Positions 8,471 through 17,336 of a DNA stretch of 64,000 nucleotides are shown here, one piece after another. The stretch lies in the NCBI RefSeq assembly GCF_022399565.1, contig NZ_JAJTUT010000001.1:1477336-1541335 (forward strand), given 5' to 3'. Both the position numbers and the translations under genes were made by a program. Under the pieces are notes generated by a model that was not told the origin of the DNA, searched no databases, and saw nothing but the letters and a program-made list of their open reading frames with translations. The DNA comes from Flavobacterium algicola. GTDB lineage: Bacteria > Bacteroidota > Bacteroidia > Flavobacteriales > Flavobacteriaceae. Position 1 is the first letter of the stretch. Each line of letters opens with the position of its first letter.

Positions 8471-9214
8471 TTACTTTTTATCCATTTGAGATTGAAAAGC
8501 AAAGTAGGCACGTTGTGATGCTTTCTCTTCTGCCTTCTTTTTTGAGGTCGCTCTAGCCTTAGCTATCACTTTATCATCTATGCTTAATTTTACTCCAAAA
8601 AGTCGTTGTCCGTCAATCGCATTATCTTCAAAAATGTCATAGTGAAAAATCTTTTTTTCTTTTTGACACCATTCAATAACGAGACTTTTGTAGCTGATTA
8701 CCTTTCCTTCTAATCTAGAAATATCGACATATGGAGCTACAACTCTTTTTTGTATAAATTTTTCGCAATATTCATATCCTCTATCTATAGATATCGCTCC
8801 TACAAGTGATTCAAAAATATTACCATGTATATTTTCTCCAAAATGATTTACAGGCACTTTGCTTTTTACAAACTGAATAAGGTTTAGGTCTTTACCCAAT
8901 TCATTTAGATGTTCTCTACTTACTATCTTGGAGCGCATCTTAGTAAGATAGCCTTCATCTCCCAAAGGTGCTTTGTCAAATAAGTGCGCAGCTATTACTG
9001 CGCTCAACATTGCATCACCCAAAAATTCTAAACGTTCGTAATTTATAGGGGTGCCATCTGGGGATATTTTATTTATAGAGCGATGTGTGAACGCTTTTTG
9101 ATAGTGTTCAATGTTTTGAGGCGCAAATCCTATGATTTTTTCAATAGCATCAAAAAAAATCCCGTCTTCGCTAGAACGACGGGATTTAGAAAATATTTTT
9201 TTAAAAATACTCAT
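8471..9214 (-). CDS. rnc: Ribonuclease III
   Basis: RNase III cleaves double-stranded RNA, including rRNA precursors. The signature NYERLEFLGDAMLSAVIA lies near residue 68 and a second acidic patch (HGNIFESLVGAI) follows. The C-terminal 75 residues form a double-stranded RNA-binding domain with the typical AKARATSKKKAEEKAS segment. I chose the ATG at 9214 (MSIFKKIFSKSR, 247 residues), because a longer frame to 9253 would overlap the end of fabF and add an unrelated 13-residue extension. It starts 8 bases after the fabF stop. A gap of 113 bases follows before the next gene. Confidence 0.95.
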   Translation of the reverse strand: MSIFKKIFSKSRRSSEDGIFFDAIEKIIGFAPQNIEHYQKAFTHRSINKISPDGTPINYERLEFLGDAMLSAVIAAHLFDKAPLGDEGYLTKMRSKIVSREHLNELGKDLNLIQFVKSKVPVNHFGENIHGNIFESLVGAISIDRGYEYCEKFIQKRVVAPYVDISRLEGKVISYKSLVIEWCQKEKKIFHYDIFEDNAIDGQRLFGVKLSIDDKVIAKARATSKKKAEEKASQRAYFAFQSQMDKK

Positions 9215-9222
9215 ACTAAAGA

Positions 9223-10476
9223 TTACAGTTCTAATTTTTTCATCAAAACACAAGCATTGTGTCCACCAAAACCAAAAGTGTTACTCATAACTACATTCAT
9301 TTCTCTTTTTTGAGGAGTGTTGAAGGTAAAGTTTAATTTTGGATCAATACCCTCATCATCAGTAAAATGATTAATTGTTGGAGGAACAATTCCATGTTTC
9401 ATAGAAAGAATTGCTGATATAGTTTCTACAGCTCCGGCAGCACCTAATAAGTGGCCTGTCATAGATTTCGTAGAGTTTAGATTCATTGTGTAAGCATGAT
9501 CACCAAAAACTTGCAAAATTGCTTTTGATTCGGCCAAATCTCCAAGGGGAGTTGATGTACCGTGCATGTTAACACCATCAACATCTGTTGGTTTTAAACC
9601 TGCATCTCTCAAACAGTTCAACATTACATTTCTTGCTCCAATCCCTTCTGGGTGAGGTGCTGTAATATGGTGAGCATCTGCAGACATTCCGCCTCCACCT
9701 ACTTCACAGTAAATAGTCGCGCCACGTGCAATTGCATGTTCGTATTCTTCTAGGATCAAAGCTCCAGCTCCTTCACCTAAAACAAATCCATCTCTGTCTT
9801 TGTCCATTGGTCTCGATGCTGTTTTTGGATCATCATTTCTTGTTGATAAAGCGTGCATTGCATTAAATCCACCCATACCTGCAATCGTTACAGCTGCTTC
9901 AGAACCACCTGTTACCATGATGTCTGCATGACCTAAACGAATGTAATTGAAAGCGTCAATTATAGCATTAGTTGAAGATGCACAAGCAGAAACAGTTCCA
10001 AAATTAGGACCTCTAAAGCCGTACTTAATCGAAATGTGTCCACATGCAATATCGCCAATCATTTTTGGGATAAAGAAAGGGTTGAATTTTGGTGTACCGT
10101 CTCCAGCAGCAAAATTCAAAACTTCGATTTGAAAAGTTTCCAATCCACCGATTCCTGATCCCCAGATAACTCCAGCACGATCTTTGTCGATTTTGTCTAG
10201 GTCGAAGTTGGCATCTTTCATAGCCTCATCAGATGAAACCATTGCATATTGTGCATAGCGGTCCATTCTTCGAGCCTCTTTTCTATCCATAAAATCCTCT
10301 ACATTAAAGTTTTTCAACTCGCATGCAAATTTAGTTTTGAACTTTGAAGCATCAAAATATGTAATAGGAGCAGCACCGCTAACTCCATTAAGTAGTGAGT
10401 TCCAATATTCTTCAACTGTGTTCCCTATAGGAGTAAGAGCACCTAAACCTGTTACAACAACTCGCCTTAATTCCAT
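9223..10476 (-). CDS. fabF: 3-oxoacyl-ACP synthase II (KAS II)
   Basis: FabF condenses malonyl-ACP with acyl-ACP in fatty acid elongation. The 417-residue length is typical. The catalytic triad is visible: Cys in VSACASSTNA, His in HGTSTPLGD and His in TGHLLGAAGAVE. The C-terminal NTFGFGGHNACVLM loop is also standard. It lies between acpP, which encodes its carrier protein, and rnc, an arrangement seen in many bacteria. A small imperfect hairpin at about 10510-10545 separates acpP and fabF. Confidence 0.97.
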   Translation of the reverse strand: MELRRVVVTGLGALTPIGNTVEEYWNSLLNGVSGAAPITYFDASKFKTKFACELKNFNVEDFMDRKEARRMDRYAQYAMVSSDEAMKDANFDLDKIDKDRAGVIWGSGIGGLETFQIEVLNFAAGDGTPKFNPFFIPKMIGDIACGHISIKYGFRGPNFGTVSACASSTNAIIDAFNYIRLGHADIMVTGGSEAAVTIAGMGGFNAMHALSTRNDDPKTASRPMDKDRDGFVLGEGAGALILEEYEHAIARGATIYCEVGGGGMSADAHHITAPHPEGIGARNVMLNCLRDAGLKPTDVDGVNMHGTSTPLGDLAESKAILQVFGDHAYTMNLNSTKSMTGHLLGAAGAVETISAILSMKHGIVPPTINHFTDDEGIDPKLNFTFNTPQKREMNVVMSNTFGFGGHNACVLMKKLEL

Positions 10477-10604
10477 AACTTTTTATTTTATTGTCTTTTA
10501 ACAAACAAAACCCACCCTTTTTACTGTAGTGTTACAAAAAAGCAGTGGGTGATATTGTATATACCATTGTTGATTGAAATTCAATCTAAATTACATAATT
10601 TTAA

Positions 10605-10646
10605 AATAATAAAACACCCGTGTACATGAAAATGCATACGGGTGTG
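10605..10646 (-). terminator. Hairpin after acpP, possible attenuating terminator
   Basis: Stem cacccgt / acgggtg with an inner extension (10614-10643) and an A-rich left flank that gives a U-tract on the minus strand. It lies 7 bases after the acpP stop and before fabF, so it could partly terminate transcripts and keep acpP mRNA in excess. That role is inference. Confidence 0.65.
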
Positions 10647-10652
10647 AATTTA

Positions 10653-10889
10653 TTATTTTTTAGCTTCTTCGATATAAGAAATAGCTTGACCAACAGTAGC
10701 AATGTTCTCTGCTTGATCATCTGGAATTTGGATATCAAATTCTTTTTCGAATTCCATAATAAGCTCAACTGTGTCCAATGAATCAGCTCCTAAATCATTA
10801 GTGAAGCTTGCTTCTGTTACAACTTCGTTTTCGTCAACGCCTAATTTGTCTACGATAATCGCTTTTACTCTTGATGCAATGTCTGACAT
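10653..10889 (-). CDS. acpP: Acyl carrier protein
   Basis: A 78-residue acidic carrier protein whose phosphopantetheine attachment site is S37 in [17 protein letters not shown]. It carries acyl intermediates for FabF and other fatty acid enzymes. It is the first gene of the operon and has the best-defined promoter in the left half of the window. The start [12 protein letters not shown] is the only sensible one. Confidence 0.98.
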   Translation of the reverse strand: MSDIASRVKAIIVDKLGVDENEVVTEASFTNDLGADSLDTVELIMEFEKEFDIQIPDDQAENIATVGQAISYIEEAKK

Positions 10890-10919
10890 AATCTTTAATT
10901 TTAGAATTTAATTTGACCG

Positions 10920-10948
10920 CAAAAATAAAAAACTTTATTTTAAAACAA
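10920..10948 (-). promoter_or_regulatory. Promoter of the acpP-fabF-rnc-pyk operon
   Basis: On the minus strand a -33 TTG (10946-10948) is separated by 18 bases from a perfect -7 element TATTTTTG (10920-10927). The spacing fits the Bacteroidetes sigma factor consensus, and the element lies 30 bases upstream of the acpP start. Confidence 0.7.
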
Positions 10949-11063
10949 TCAATTAGTTGTTAAATGTATCAACTAAATTATAAAATAAATTTAAACAAAG
11001 GACCTGATAAGTTATTTATTTTCAATTTTTATTCCGTTTTTTGTGATATAAATAATGTGAGTA

Positions 11064-11630
11064 ATGATTAAAAAAATTGTGATTTTCGCTTCTGGTTCGG
11101 GTTCTAACGCCGAAAATATTATTAATTATTTCGATTCTAATGAAAATGTCGAAGTTGTAAGGGTTCTTACAAACAACGCTAATGCAGGTGTAATTGATCG
11201 CGTAAGAAAGTATGGCGTAGCAGCAGACGTTTTTTCTAAGACGGAGCTTTTTGAAAGTAATTTTTTACAGTTAATCAATAGTATAAAACCAGATTTAATC
11301 GTTTTAGCCGGTTTTTTATTGAAATTCCCACAAACAATCATTGCAGATTATCCTAATAAGGTGATTAATATTCATCCTGCCTTATTGCCAAAGTATGGTG
11401 GTAAAGGAATGTACGGTATGCATGTGCATCGTGCAGTCGTTGCTAATCAAGAAAAAGAATCGGGTATTACAATTCACTATGTAAATGAGAATTATGATGA
11501 AGGTGCAATTATCTTTCAGAAAAATTTTGAAGTAATTACCACAGATACGGCAGAAGATGTGGCGGCTAAAATTCATGAATTAGAATTCAGACATTTTCCT
11601 GAGGTTATTGCACAATTATTAGAATCATAA
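11064..11630 (+). CDS. purN: Phosphoribosylglycinamide formyltransferase
   Basis: PurN transfers a formyl group from 10-formyltetrahydrofolate to GAR, the third step of purine synthesis. It has 188 residues. It shows IVIFASGSGSNAENI at the N-terminus (phosphate-binding loop), the catalytic region INIHPALLPKYGGKGMYG with Asn and His, and the family-typical GITIHYVNENYDEGAIIFQ with the conserved Asp. It is divergent from acpP and followed 12 bases later by rnhA. purF, another purine gene, is two genes downstream. Confidence 0.96.
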   Translation: MIKKIVIFASGSGSNAENIINYFDSNENVEVVRVLTNNANAGVIDRVRKYGVAADVFSKTELFESNFLQLINSIKPDLIVLAGFLLKFPQTIIADYPNKVINIHPALLPKYGGKGMYGMHVHRAVVANQEKESGITIHYVNENYDEGAIIFQKNFEVITTDTAEDVAAKIHELEFRHFPEVIAQLLES

Positions 11631-11642
11631 ATAATAAAGAAC

Positions 11643-12122
11643 ATGAACTACGACGTTCTTATATATACTGACGGAGCCGCCAAAGGTAATCCTGGTAATG
11701 GTGGTTATGGTGTGGTAATGGAGAAAGCAGGAACTCCGTATAAAAAAGAATTCTTTGAGGGCTTTCGACATACAACCAACAATCGAATGGAGCTACTAGG
11801 TGTTATAGTAGGATTAGAGAAGTTGAAAAATGACAACACCAAGGTTTTGGTAGTTTCCGATTCTAAATACGTTATCGATTCAGTAGTGAAAAAATGGGTT
11901 TTTGGCTGGGAGAAAAAAGGTTTTACTGGAAAAAAAAATCCTGATCTTTGGAAACGTTTCTTAGTAATTTATAGAAAACATCAAGTTGATTTTAAATGGG
12001 TTAAGGGGCATAATAATCATCCTCAAAACGAACGTTGTGATGAATTGGCAGTAATGGCATCCAAAAGTAAGCCTCTTTCTATAGATGCTTTTTATGAGAA
12101 AGAAGAAGCAAAACTTTTATAA
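11643..12122 (+). CDS. rnhA: Ribonuclease HI
   Basis: RNase HI degrades the RNA strand of RNA-DNA hybrids. All four catalytic acids are recognisable in 159 residues: D10 in YTDGAAKGNPG, Glu in NNRMELLGVI, Asp in VVSDSKYVIDS and Asp in NERCDELAVMAS, with the substrate-binding WVKGHNNHPQNE before the last. It is probably cotranscribed with purN, 12 bases away. Confidence 0.96.
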   Translation: MNYDVLIYTDGAAKGNPGNGGYGVVMEKAGTPYKKEFFEGFRHTTNNRMELLGVIVGLEKLKNDNTKVLVVSDSKYVIDSVVKKWVFGWEKKGFTGKKNPDLWKRFLVIYRKHQVDFKWVKGHNNHPQNERCDELAVMASKSKPLSIDAFYEKEEAKLL

Positions 12123-12164
12123 AAACTTTAAACTTATAATCTTTAAAACTTCTAAACTAAAGTT

Positions 12165-12172
12165 TATCTTTG
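12165..12172 (+). promoter_or_regulatory. -7 promoter element before the broken kinase gene
   Basis: TATCTTTG, a perfect TAnnTTTG match, 23 bases before the start at 12196. No clear -33 TTG is present at 17-20 bases upstream. Confidence 0.5.
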
Positions 12173-12195
12173 CACCTTAATTCGAAATTCGCAAA

Positions 12196-13119
12196 ATGAA
12201 CAAATTATTGATTGTTGGAACAGTCGCTTTCGACGCCATTGAAACTCCTTTTGGTAAAACTGATAAAATTTTAGGAGGTGCAGGAACTTATATAGGTTTA
12301 TCTGCAGCTTTTTTTAACCTTCAATCTGCTATCGTATCTGTTGTTGGGGATGATTTTCCTCAAGAATATTTAGATTTATTGACAACTAGAAATATCGATA
12401 TTTCCGGACTTGAAGTTGTTAAGGGCGGAAAGACATTCTTTTGGAGTGGTCGTTACCATAATGATTTAAACTCAAGAGATACGTTAGATACTCAATTAAA
12501 TGTATTGGCCGATTTCCAGCCAAAGGTTCCAGAAAATTATAAAAATGCTGATGTAGTGATGTTGGGTAACCTACACCCATTAGTACAAAGTGGTGTTTTG
12601 GACTAAATGACTGAAAAACCAAAATTGGTAGTTCTAGATACTATGAATTTCTGGATGGATTGCGCTTTACCTGAATTATTAGAAGTAATAAAAAGAGTAG
12701 ACGTGATTACTATTAATGATGAAGAAGCTAGACAATTATCTGGTGAGTATTCTTTGGTAAAAGCAGCAGCAATCATTCAAGCAATGGGACCTCAATACGT
12801 GGTGATCAAAAAAGGAGAACATGGAGCGTTATTGTTCCATAATAAAGAAGTTTTCTTTGCACCAGCGTTACCACTCGAAGAAGTATTTGATCCAACTGGA
12901 GCAGGAGACACTTTTGCGGGAGGATTTACAGGATATATTACACAAAGTGAAAATGTGTCTTTTGAAAACATGAAAAATGCAATTATCTACGGTTCAAATT
13001 TAGCTTCATTTTGTGTGGAGAAATTTGGAACAGAAAGAATGCAAAGTTTAGACAAAGAAGAGGTTGTTTCGAGATTGAAACAATTTAAATCCTTGACACA
13101 GTTTGATATAGAATTATAA
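12196..13119 (+). pseudogene. PfkB-family sugar/nucleoside kinase interrupted by an in-frame TAA
   Basis: Two consecutive reading frames in the same phase, 12196-12606 (136 aa) and 12607-13119 (170 aa), together make one ribokinase/PfkB-family protein of about 307 residues. The first half holds the substrate-binding region GGAGTYIGLSAAFF and VVGDD. The second holds the ATP and catalytic signature DPTGAGDTFAGGFTGY with the base Asp. They are separated only by TAA at 12604-12606, followed directly by an ATG, with no shift of frame. A single C-to-T change in a CAA codon would explain it. Reinitiation at 12607 could make the second half, but neither half alone should be active. It could also be a sequencing error. 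The substrate is unknown. Confidence 0.85.
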
Positions 13120-13124
13120 TACTT

Positions 13125-13156
13125 GAAAGCCTCCATCAACGGGGCTTTTTTGTTTT
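13125..13156 (+). terminator. Terminator after the broken kinase gene
   Basis: A short stem (gaaagcctc / ggggcttt, 13125-13133 and 13141-13148) is followed by a T-run. It ends the transcript before purF. Confidence 0.75.
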
Positions 13157-13196
13157 AAAATCGTTTTTAAATAATAATACTACAAATAATACTGCA

Positions 13197-15095
13197 ATGA
13201 GTGACGCATTAAAACACGAGTGTGGAATAGCATTAGTTAGACTACTTAAACCACTTGAATTTTATAAGGAGAAATACGGTACTGCATTTTACGGGATACA
13301 AAAAATGTATCTTATGATGGAGAAACAGCACAATCGCGGACAAGATGGAGCTGGATTTGCAAGTGTTAAGCTAGATGTAGAGCCTGGCGATAGATACATT
13401 AGTAGAGTTCGTTCTAATCAGGCACAACCAATTCAAGATGTATTTGCTCAAATTAATGAAAGAATTAATGAAGAAATGGCAAATCATCCTGAATATGCAG
13501 ATGATGTTGCAGCTCAAAAAGAAAACATACCTTATATAGGAGAGTTGTTCTTAGGTCACGTACGTTACGGTACTTTTGGTAAAAATAGTATTGAAAGTGT
13601 ACACCCTTTCTTAAGACAAAGTAACTGGATGCACCGCAACCTTATTTTGGCAGGAAACTTTAACATGACCAATGTTAAAGAGCTCTTTCAGAATTTGGTA
13701 GAACTAGGTCAACATCCAAAAGAAATGGCAGACACTGTTACAGTAATGGAGAAAATTGGTCACTTTCTTGATAAAGAGGTGATGCAGTTGTACCAAGACT
13801 GTAAATCAGAGGGATATTCTAAACAAGAAGCTTCGCCTGTAATTGCAGATAGATTGGATCTTGCTAAAATATTGGCACGCTCTGCTAAGAATTTAGATGG
13901 AGGATATGCTATGGCTGGTTTATTAGGTCATGGTGATGCATTTGTATTTAGAGATCCTGCTGGTATACGTCCTGCATACTTCTATCAAGATGATGAAGTG
14001 GTAGTAGTAGCATCAGAGAGACCGGTAATTCAAACTGTTTTTAATATTCCTTTCGAAAAAGTACAAGAAATTGATCCAGGAAATGCGTTAATCATTAAAA
14101 AGAATGGTACGGTTTCTATGCAAGAGATTTTAACTCCTACTGTAAAAAAAGCCTGTTCTTTTGAACGAATTTATTTTTCTAGAGGAAGTGATGCTGAAAT
14201 TTATCAAGAAAGAAAAACTTTAGGTAAACTGATTTTACCAGCAGTATTAGATTCAATTGATCAAGATACAGACAATACGGTATTCTCATATATACCAAAT
14301 ACGGCTGAAACCTCTTTTTATGGTTTGGTTGAGGCAGCTCAGGATTTCTTGAATCAGAGAAAGAACGATTACATACTAGAAAATCGTCATACACTTACCG
14401 AAGATAGTTTGAAAGAATTATTAAAAGTAAAAATACGTACAGAGAAAGTAGCAATCAAGGATGCTAAGCTTAGAACTTTTATTACTGAGGATAGTAGCCG
14501 TGATGACCTTGTTGCTCACGTTTACGATGTTACTTATGGCGTAATAAAACCTACAGATAACTTGGTGATTATTGATGATAGTATTGTAAGAGGTACTACA
14601 TTAAAGAAAAGTATCATCAAAATGATGGATCGTTTGGGGCCAAAAAGAATCGTCATAGTTTCTTCGGCACCACAAATACGTTTTCCAGATTGCTATGGTA
14701 TCGATATGGCGAAGCTAGAGGGATTGGTTGCTTTTAAAGCGGCTTTAGAGCTTTTACAAGAAAGAAATTTGTATCATATAGTTGATGAAGTTTATGCTAA
14801 GTGTAAAGCGCAAGAAAACTTTAAAGATAGCGATGTGGTAAATTATGTAACGGCCATTTACGAACCGTTTGCACCGCAAGAAGTTTCAGATAAAATAGCA
14901 GAAATGTTGAGTTCTCCAGAAATCAACGCCGAAGTCAAAATTATATTTCAAACCGTAGATGATTTGCATATCGCTTGTCCTAAAAATTTAGGGGATTGGT
15001 ATTTTACGGGAGATTATCCTACAGCCGGAGGTAACAGGGTGGTTAACAGAGCTTTCATGAATTTTTATGAAGGTAAAGACGCCCGCGCATACTAG
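13197..15095 (+). CDS. purF: Amidophosphoribosyltransferase, long Bacteroidetes form
   Basis: PurF transfers ammonia from glutamine to PRPP, the first committed step of purine synthesis. The 632 residues are well above the roughly 500 of the E. coli enzyme, but such long forms are usual in Flavobacteriia. The glutaminase nucleophile is C9 (KHECGIALVR), so an eight-residue propeptide must be removed. Glutaminase residues HNRGQDGAG and HVRYGTFG follow. The PRPP loop is VIIDDSIVRGTTLKKS near residue 460. The last 100 or so residues extend past the usual end. It is flanked by terminators on both sides, so it is a monocistronic unit. Confidence 0.94.
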   Translation: MSDALKHECGIALVRLLKPLEFYKEKYGTAFYGIQKMYLMMEKQHNRGQDGAGFASVKLDVEPGDRYISRVRSNQAQPIQDVFAQINERINEEMANHPEYADDVAAQKENIPYIGELFLGHVRYGTFGKNSIESVHPFLRQSNWMHRNLILAGNFNMTNVKELFQNLVELGQHPKEMADTVTVMEKIGHFLDKEVMQLYQDCKSEGYSKQEASPVIADRLDLAKILARSAKNLDGGYAMAGLLGHGDAFVFRDPAGIRPAYFYQDDEVVVVASERPVIQTVFNIPFEKVQEIDPGNALIIKKNGTVSMQEILTPTVKKACSFERIYFSRGSDAEIYQERKTLGKLILPAVLDSIDQDTDNTVFSYIPNTAETSFYGLVEAAQDFLNQRKNDYILENRHTLTEDSLKELLKVKIRTEKVAIKDAKLRTFITEDSSRDDLVAHVYDVTYGVIKPTDNLVIIDDSIVRGTTLKKSIIKMMDRLGPKRIVIVSSAPQIRFPDCYGIDMAKLEGLVAFKAALELLQERNLYHIVDEVYAKCKAQENFKDSDVVNYVTAIYEPFAPQEVSDKIAEMLSSPEINAEVKIIFQTVDDLHIACPKNLGDWYFTGDYPTAGGNRVVNRAFMNFYEGKDARAY

Positions 15096-15222
15096 TAAAG
15101 TAAAACAGGTAATTAAACGGTTTTATGGGTTGTTTGTCTGAAATGTTTGTTAGAGGCAACTTACTACTATACCTTTGGTGAACCATAAAATTAGTAGGTT
15201 AAGTTTATGGTAGATTTGGGGC

Positions 15223-15256
15223 AAAAAGGGTGGAAGCAATTCCACCTTTTTTATTG
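15223..15256 (+). terminator. Terminator of purF
   Basis: Stem aaaaagggtggaa / ttccaccttttt (15223-15235 and 15240-15251) with a four-base loop and a T-run. Confidence 0.85.
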
Positions 15257-15283
15257 GAATAAAGTCAAAGAATTGACAGACAT

Positions 15284-15328
15284 AAAAAAAGTCGGATGAA
15301 CTATTTAGTTCATCCGACTTTTTTATTT
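15284..15328. terminator. Strong bidirectional terminator between purF and sodA
   Basis: An 18-bp perfect inverted repeat (15284-15301 and 15308-15325, core gtcggatgaac / gttcatccgac) has an A-run on the left and a T-run on the right. It serves convergent purF and sodA. Confidence 0.9.
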
Positions 15329-15379
15329 TAAAGCAACAATTGGGGATTATCTATTGCAAGCCCTTATGCTGTGCTCTAA

Positions 15380-15988
15380 TTATTTTTCAGAAGCAAATCT
15401 TCTTGAAACTTCCGTCCAGTTAATTACATTAAAGAAAGCTTCAATATAATCTGGTCTTCTGTTTTGGTAATTTAGGTAGTAAGCGTGCTCCCAAACATCC
15501 ATCCCTAAGATTGGAGTTCCACCGCATCCAACACCTGGCATCAATGGGTTGTCTTGGTTTGGAGTTCCACAAACATCAAGTTTTCCATCTTCTTTTACAC
15601 ATAACCAAGCCCATCCAGAACCAAATTGTGTTGCTCCAGCTTTGCTAAATTTAGCTTTAAACTCTTCAAAACTTCCAAAAGCAGCTTCAATTGCAGCTAG
15701 CAAATCTCCAGTAGGAAGTCCTCCTCCGTTTGGAGCCATAACAGTCCAGAACAAGTTGTGGTTGTAAAAACCACCACCATTGTTACGAACAGCACCATTG
15801 CTCATATCTAGGTTAATAAGAATATTTTCGATAGTCTTTCCTTCCATATCTGTTCCAGCAACCGCTGCATTTAGATTGGTAGTATAAGCGTTATGATGCT
15901 TAGAATGGTGGATTTCCATCGTTCTAGCGTCAATATGTGGTTCTAATGCGTCATACGCGTACGGTAATTGTGGTAATTCAAAAGCCAT
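15380..15988 (-). CDS. sodA: Superoxide dismutase, Fe/Mn family
   Basis: Converts superoxide to hydrogen peroxide and oxygen in the cytoplasm. It is 202 residues from the ATG at 15988 ([20 protein letters not shown]). A frame extending to 16030 adds a poor Lys-rich leader and was rejected. Metal ligands are visible in [17 protein letters not shown] and the [19 protein letters not shown] signature (Asp and His). Whether Fe, Mn or either is used cannot be decided safely from sequence. A -7 element lies 40 bases upstream of the start. Confidence 0.95.
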   Translation of the reverse strand: MAFELPQLPYAYDALEPHIDARTMEIHHSKHHNAYTTNLNAAVAGTDMEGKTIENILINLDMSNGAVRNNGGGFYNHNLFWTVMAPNGGGLPTGDLLAAIEAAFGSFEEFKAKFSKAGATQFGSGWAWLCVKEDGKLDVCGTPNQDNPLMPGVGCGGTPILGMDVWEHAYYLNYQNRRPDYIEAFFNVINWTEVSRRFASEK

Positions 15989-16027
15989 GATGTATTTTTT
16001 TTTAAGTGAATATTTAATTTTATTATC

Positions 16028-16035
16028 CAAATTTA
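16028..16035 (-). promoter_or_regulatory. -7 promoter element of sodA
   Basis: The minus strand reads TAAATTTG, a perfect TAnnTTTG, 39 bases upstream of the chosen ATG and inside the rejected longer frame region. This supports the shorter start. Confidence 0.5.
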
Positions 16036-16164
16036 TGGAATTATGTTTACAAACCGAAGTAGATGTCTGTTATAATTTCTTTAAACATTTTTGATTTTAT
16101 AGTTCTTTGATTAAATTTAAGTACTCAAATTAAATATAAAAGAGTGCTACTACAAATCTTGTAT

Positions 16165-16270
16165 GGGCGTGCCCCTCAAAAAAAACGAGGGTCGGGCTAT
16201 CCGTTCCCGCTTTTTTAATCTCGCAAAAAAAGCAAGATTAAAAAGAGCTCCACTACTATCCCTCACGCAA
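16165..16270 (-). repeat. Structured intergenic element E1
   Basis: A 106-base GC-rich island in AT-rich sequence between divergent sodA and the lipoprotein gene. It is closed by an outer helix (gcgtg 16167-16171 with cacgc 16264-16268). Inside is a long variable hairpin (tttttaatctcgc 16212-16224 with gcaagattaaaaa 16232-16244). There is also a nine-base-loop hairpin (cggg 16193-16196, cccg 16206-16209) and a small gaggg/cccctc hairpin. The one odd pair in the long hairpin is A-C on the plus strand but G-U on the minus strand, favouring a minus-strand RNA. It resembles intergenic repeats that I recall from other Flavobacteriia genomes. Confidence 0.6.
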
Positions 16271-16337
16271 TAAATAGGTAGATTTCAGGTTATATGTAAA
16301 TAAATAGCTATTTTTACAGCCCAAAAAAAATAATAAG

Positions 16338-17336
16338 TTGCATAAAAAGTGGTTTGTTTTTATTTTAATTATTCTATGTTCTTGTACCTCACAAGACAAA
16401 CCCGCCGTATCTTTTTACTACTGGAAAACAGTTTTTAAACTTTCGACAATAGAAAAGAAAGTTCTAAAGGATAATAATGTCTCAAAATTATATATCCGCT
16501 ACTTTGACATAGATATAGACAGAGCCAGAGAAGCATTTCCTGTATCTCCAATTCACTTTACTGATATACCAGAATTATTTACTGTAGTTCCTGTGGTATA
16601 CATAAAAAATAAAGTATTGTTAGAGTCATCGACAGATGTAGAAGAGCTTGCACAAAAAGTAAATGATTATATCAATCAAATCAATGCTAAAAATAACCTT
16701 CATTGTGACGAGATACAAATTGATTGTGACTGGAGTTTAGAGAGTCAAAATAAGTACCTAGCGTTTATTAAGACCTTTAAAAAAATTAGTGGCAGAAAGT
16801 TATCAGCAACTATCCGACTGCATCAAGTGAAATATTATAAAAAAACCAAAATTCCCGATGTTGATTCAGGTGTTCTAATGTATTACAATATGGGAACAAT
16901 TGCAACAGATTCCACCAATTCAATTTATGATCAAAAAATAGCGAAGCGATACTTGTCAAGTTTAGAAAAGTATCCACTGAAACTGAATTTTGCTTTACCA
17001 GTTTTCTCGTGGACCATTCATAGTAGAGATAAAAAAGTAGTAGGATTAAGAAATAAGTTACGCAAGAAGGATTTGGATAATGATGCCCATTTCAAAGAAT
17101 TACCTCACCATTTCTATGAAGTTATAGCAGATAATTATAAGGGAGGAATCTTTTATAGGCAAGGTGATTTATTAAAAGTAGAGGCAATAGCTGCCGATGA
17201 TTTGCTAGAAATGGCATCTGACTTAGAGAATAACAAATCCCAGCTACCAAAAGAAATTATATTTTACGATTTAGACGAATTCAACATACAACAATATGAA
17301 AAAAACATCTTTGAAAAAATTATTAGTCGTTTTTAG
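16338..17336 (+). CDS. Putative lipoprotein with TIM-barrel-like domain (DUF3142-like)
   Basis: The start is TTG at 16338; only this start gives the lipoprotein signal KWFVFILIILCSC with lipobox LCSC. The 332-residue protein shows an alternating pattern of eight strand-like segments: LYIRYFDIDID, VVPVVYIK, EIQIDCDWS, KLSATIRL, GVLMYYNMG, LNFALPVFSW, GGIFYRQGD and EIIFYDL. This suggests a glycosidase-like (alpha/beta)8 barrel. The QIDCDW and LMYYNMG segments recall DUF3142; this is from memory and needs a search. The last 41 bases overlap the next gene, so the two are translationally coupled. No enzymatic activity is proven. Confidence 0.7.
   Translation: MHKKWFVFILIILCSCTSQDKPAVSFYYWKTVFKLSTIEKKVLKDNNVSKLYIRYFDIDIDRAREAFPVSPIHFTDIPELFTVVPVVYIKNKVLLESSTDVEELAQKVNDYINQINAKNNLHCDEIQIDCDWSLESQNKYLAFIKTFKKISGRKLSATIRLHQVKYYKKTKIPDVDSGVLMYYNMGTIATDSTNSIYDQKIAKRYLSSLEKYPLKLNFALPVFSWTIHSRDKKVVGLRNKLRKKDLDNDAHFKELPHHFYEVIADNYKGGIFYRQGDLLKVEAIAADDLLEMASDLENNKSQLPKEIIFYDLDEFNIQQYEKNIFEKIISRF

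Noticed and set aside
15989..16030. Longer sodA start (14 extra residues)
   Set aside because: The Lys-rich extension is not typical of the family, and the ATG at 15988 matches the standard N-terminus.
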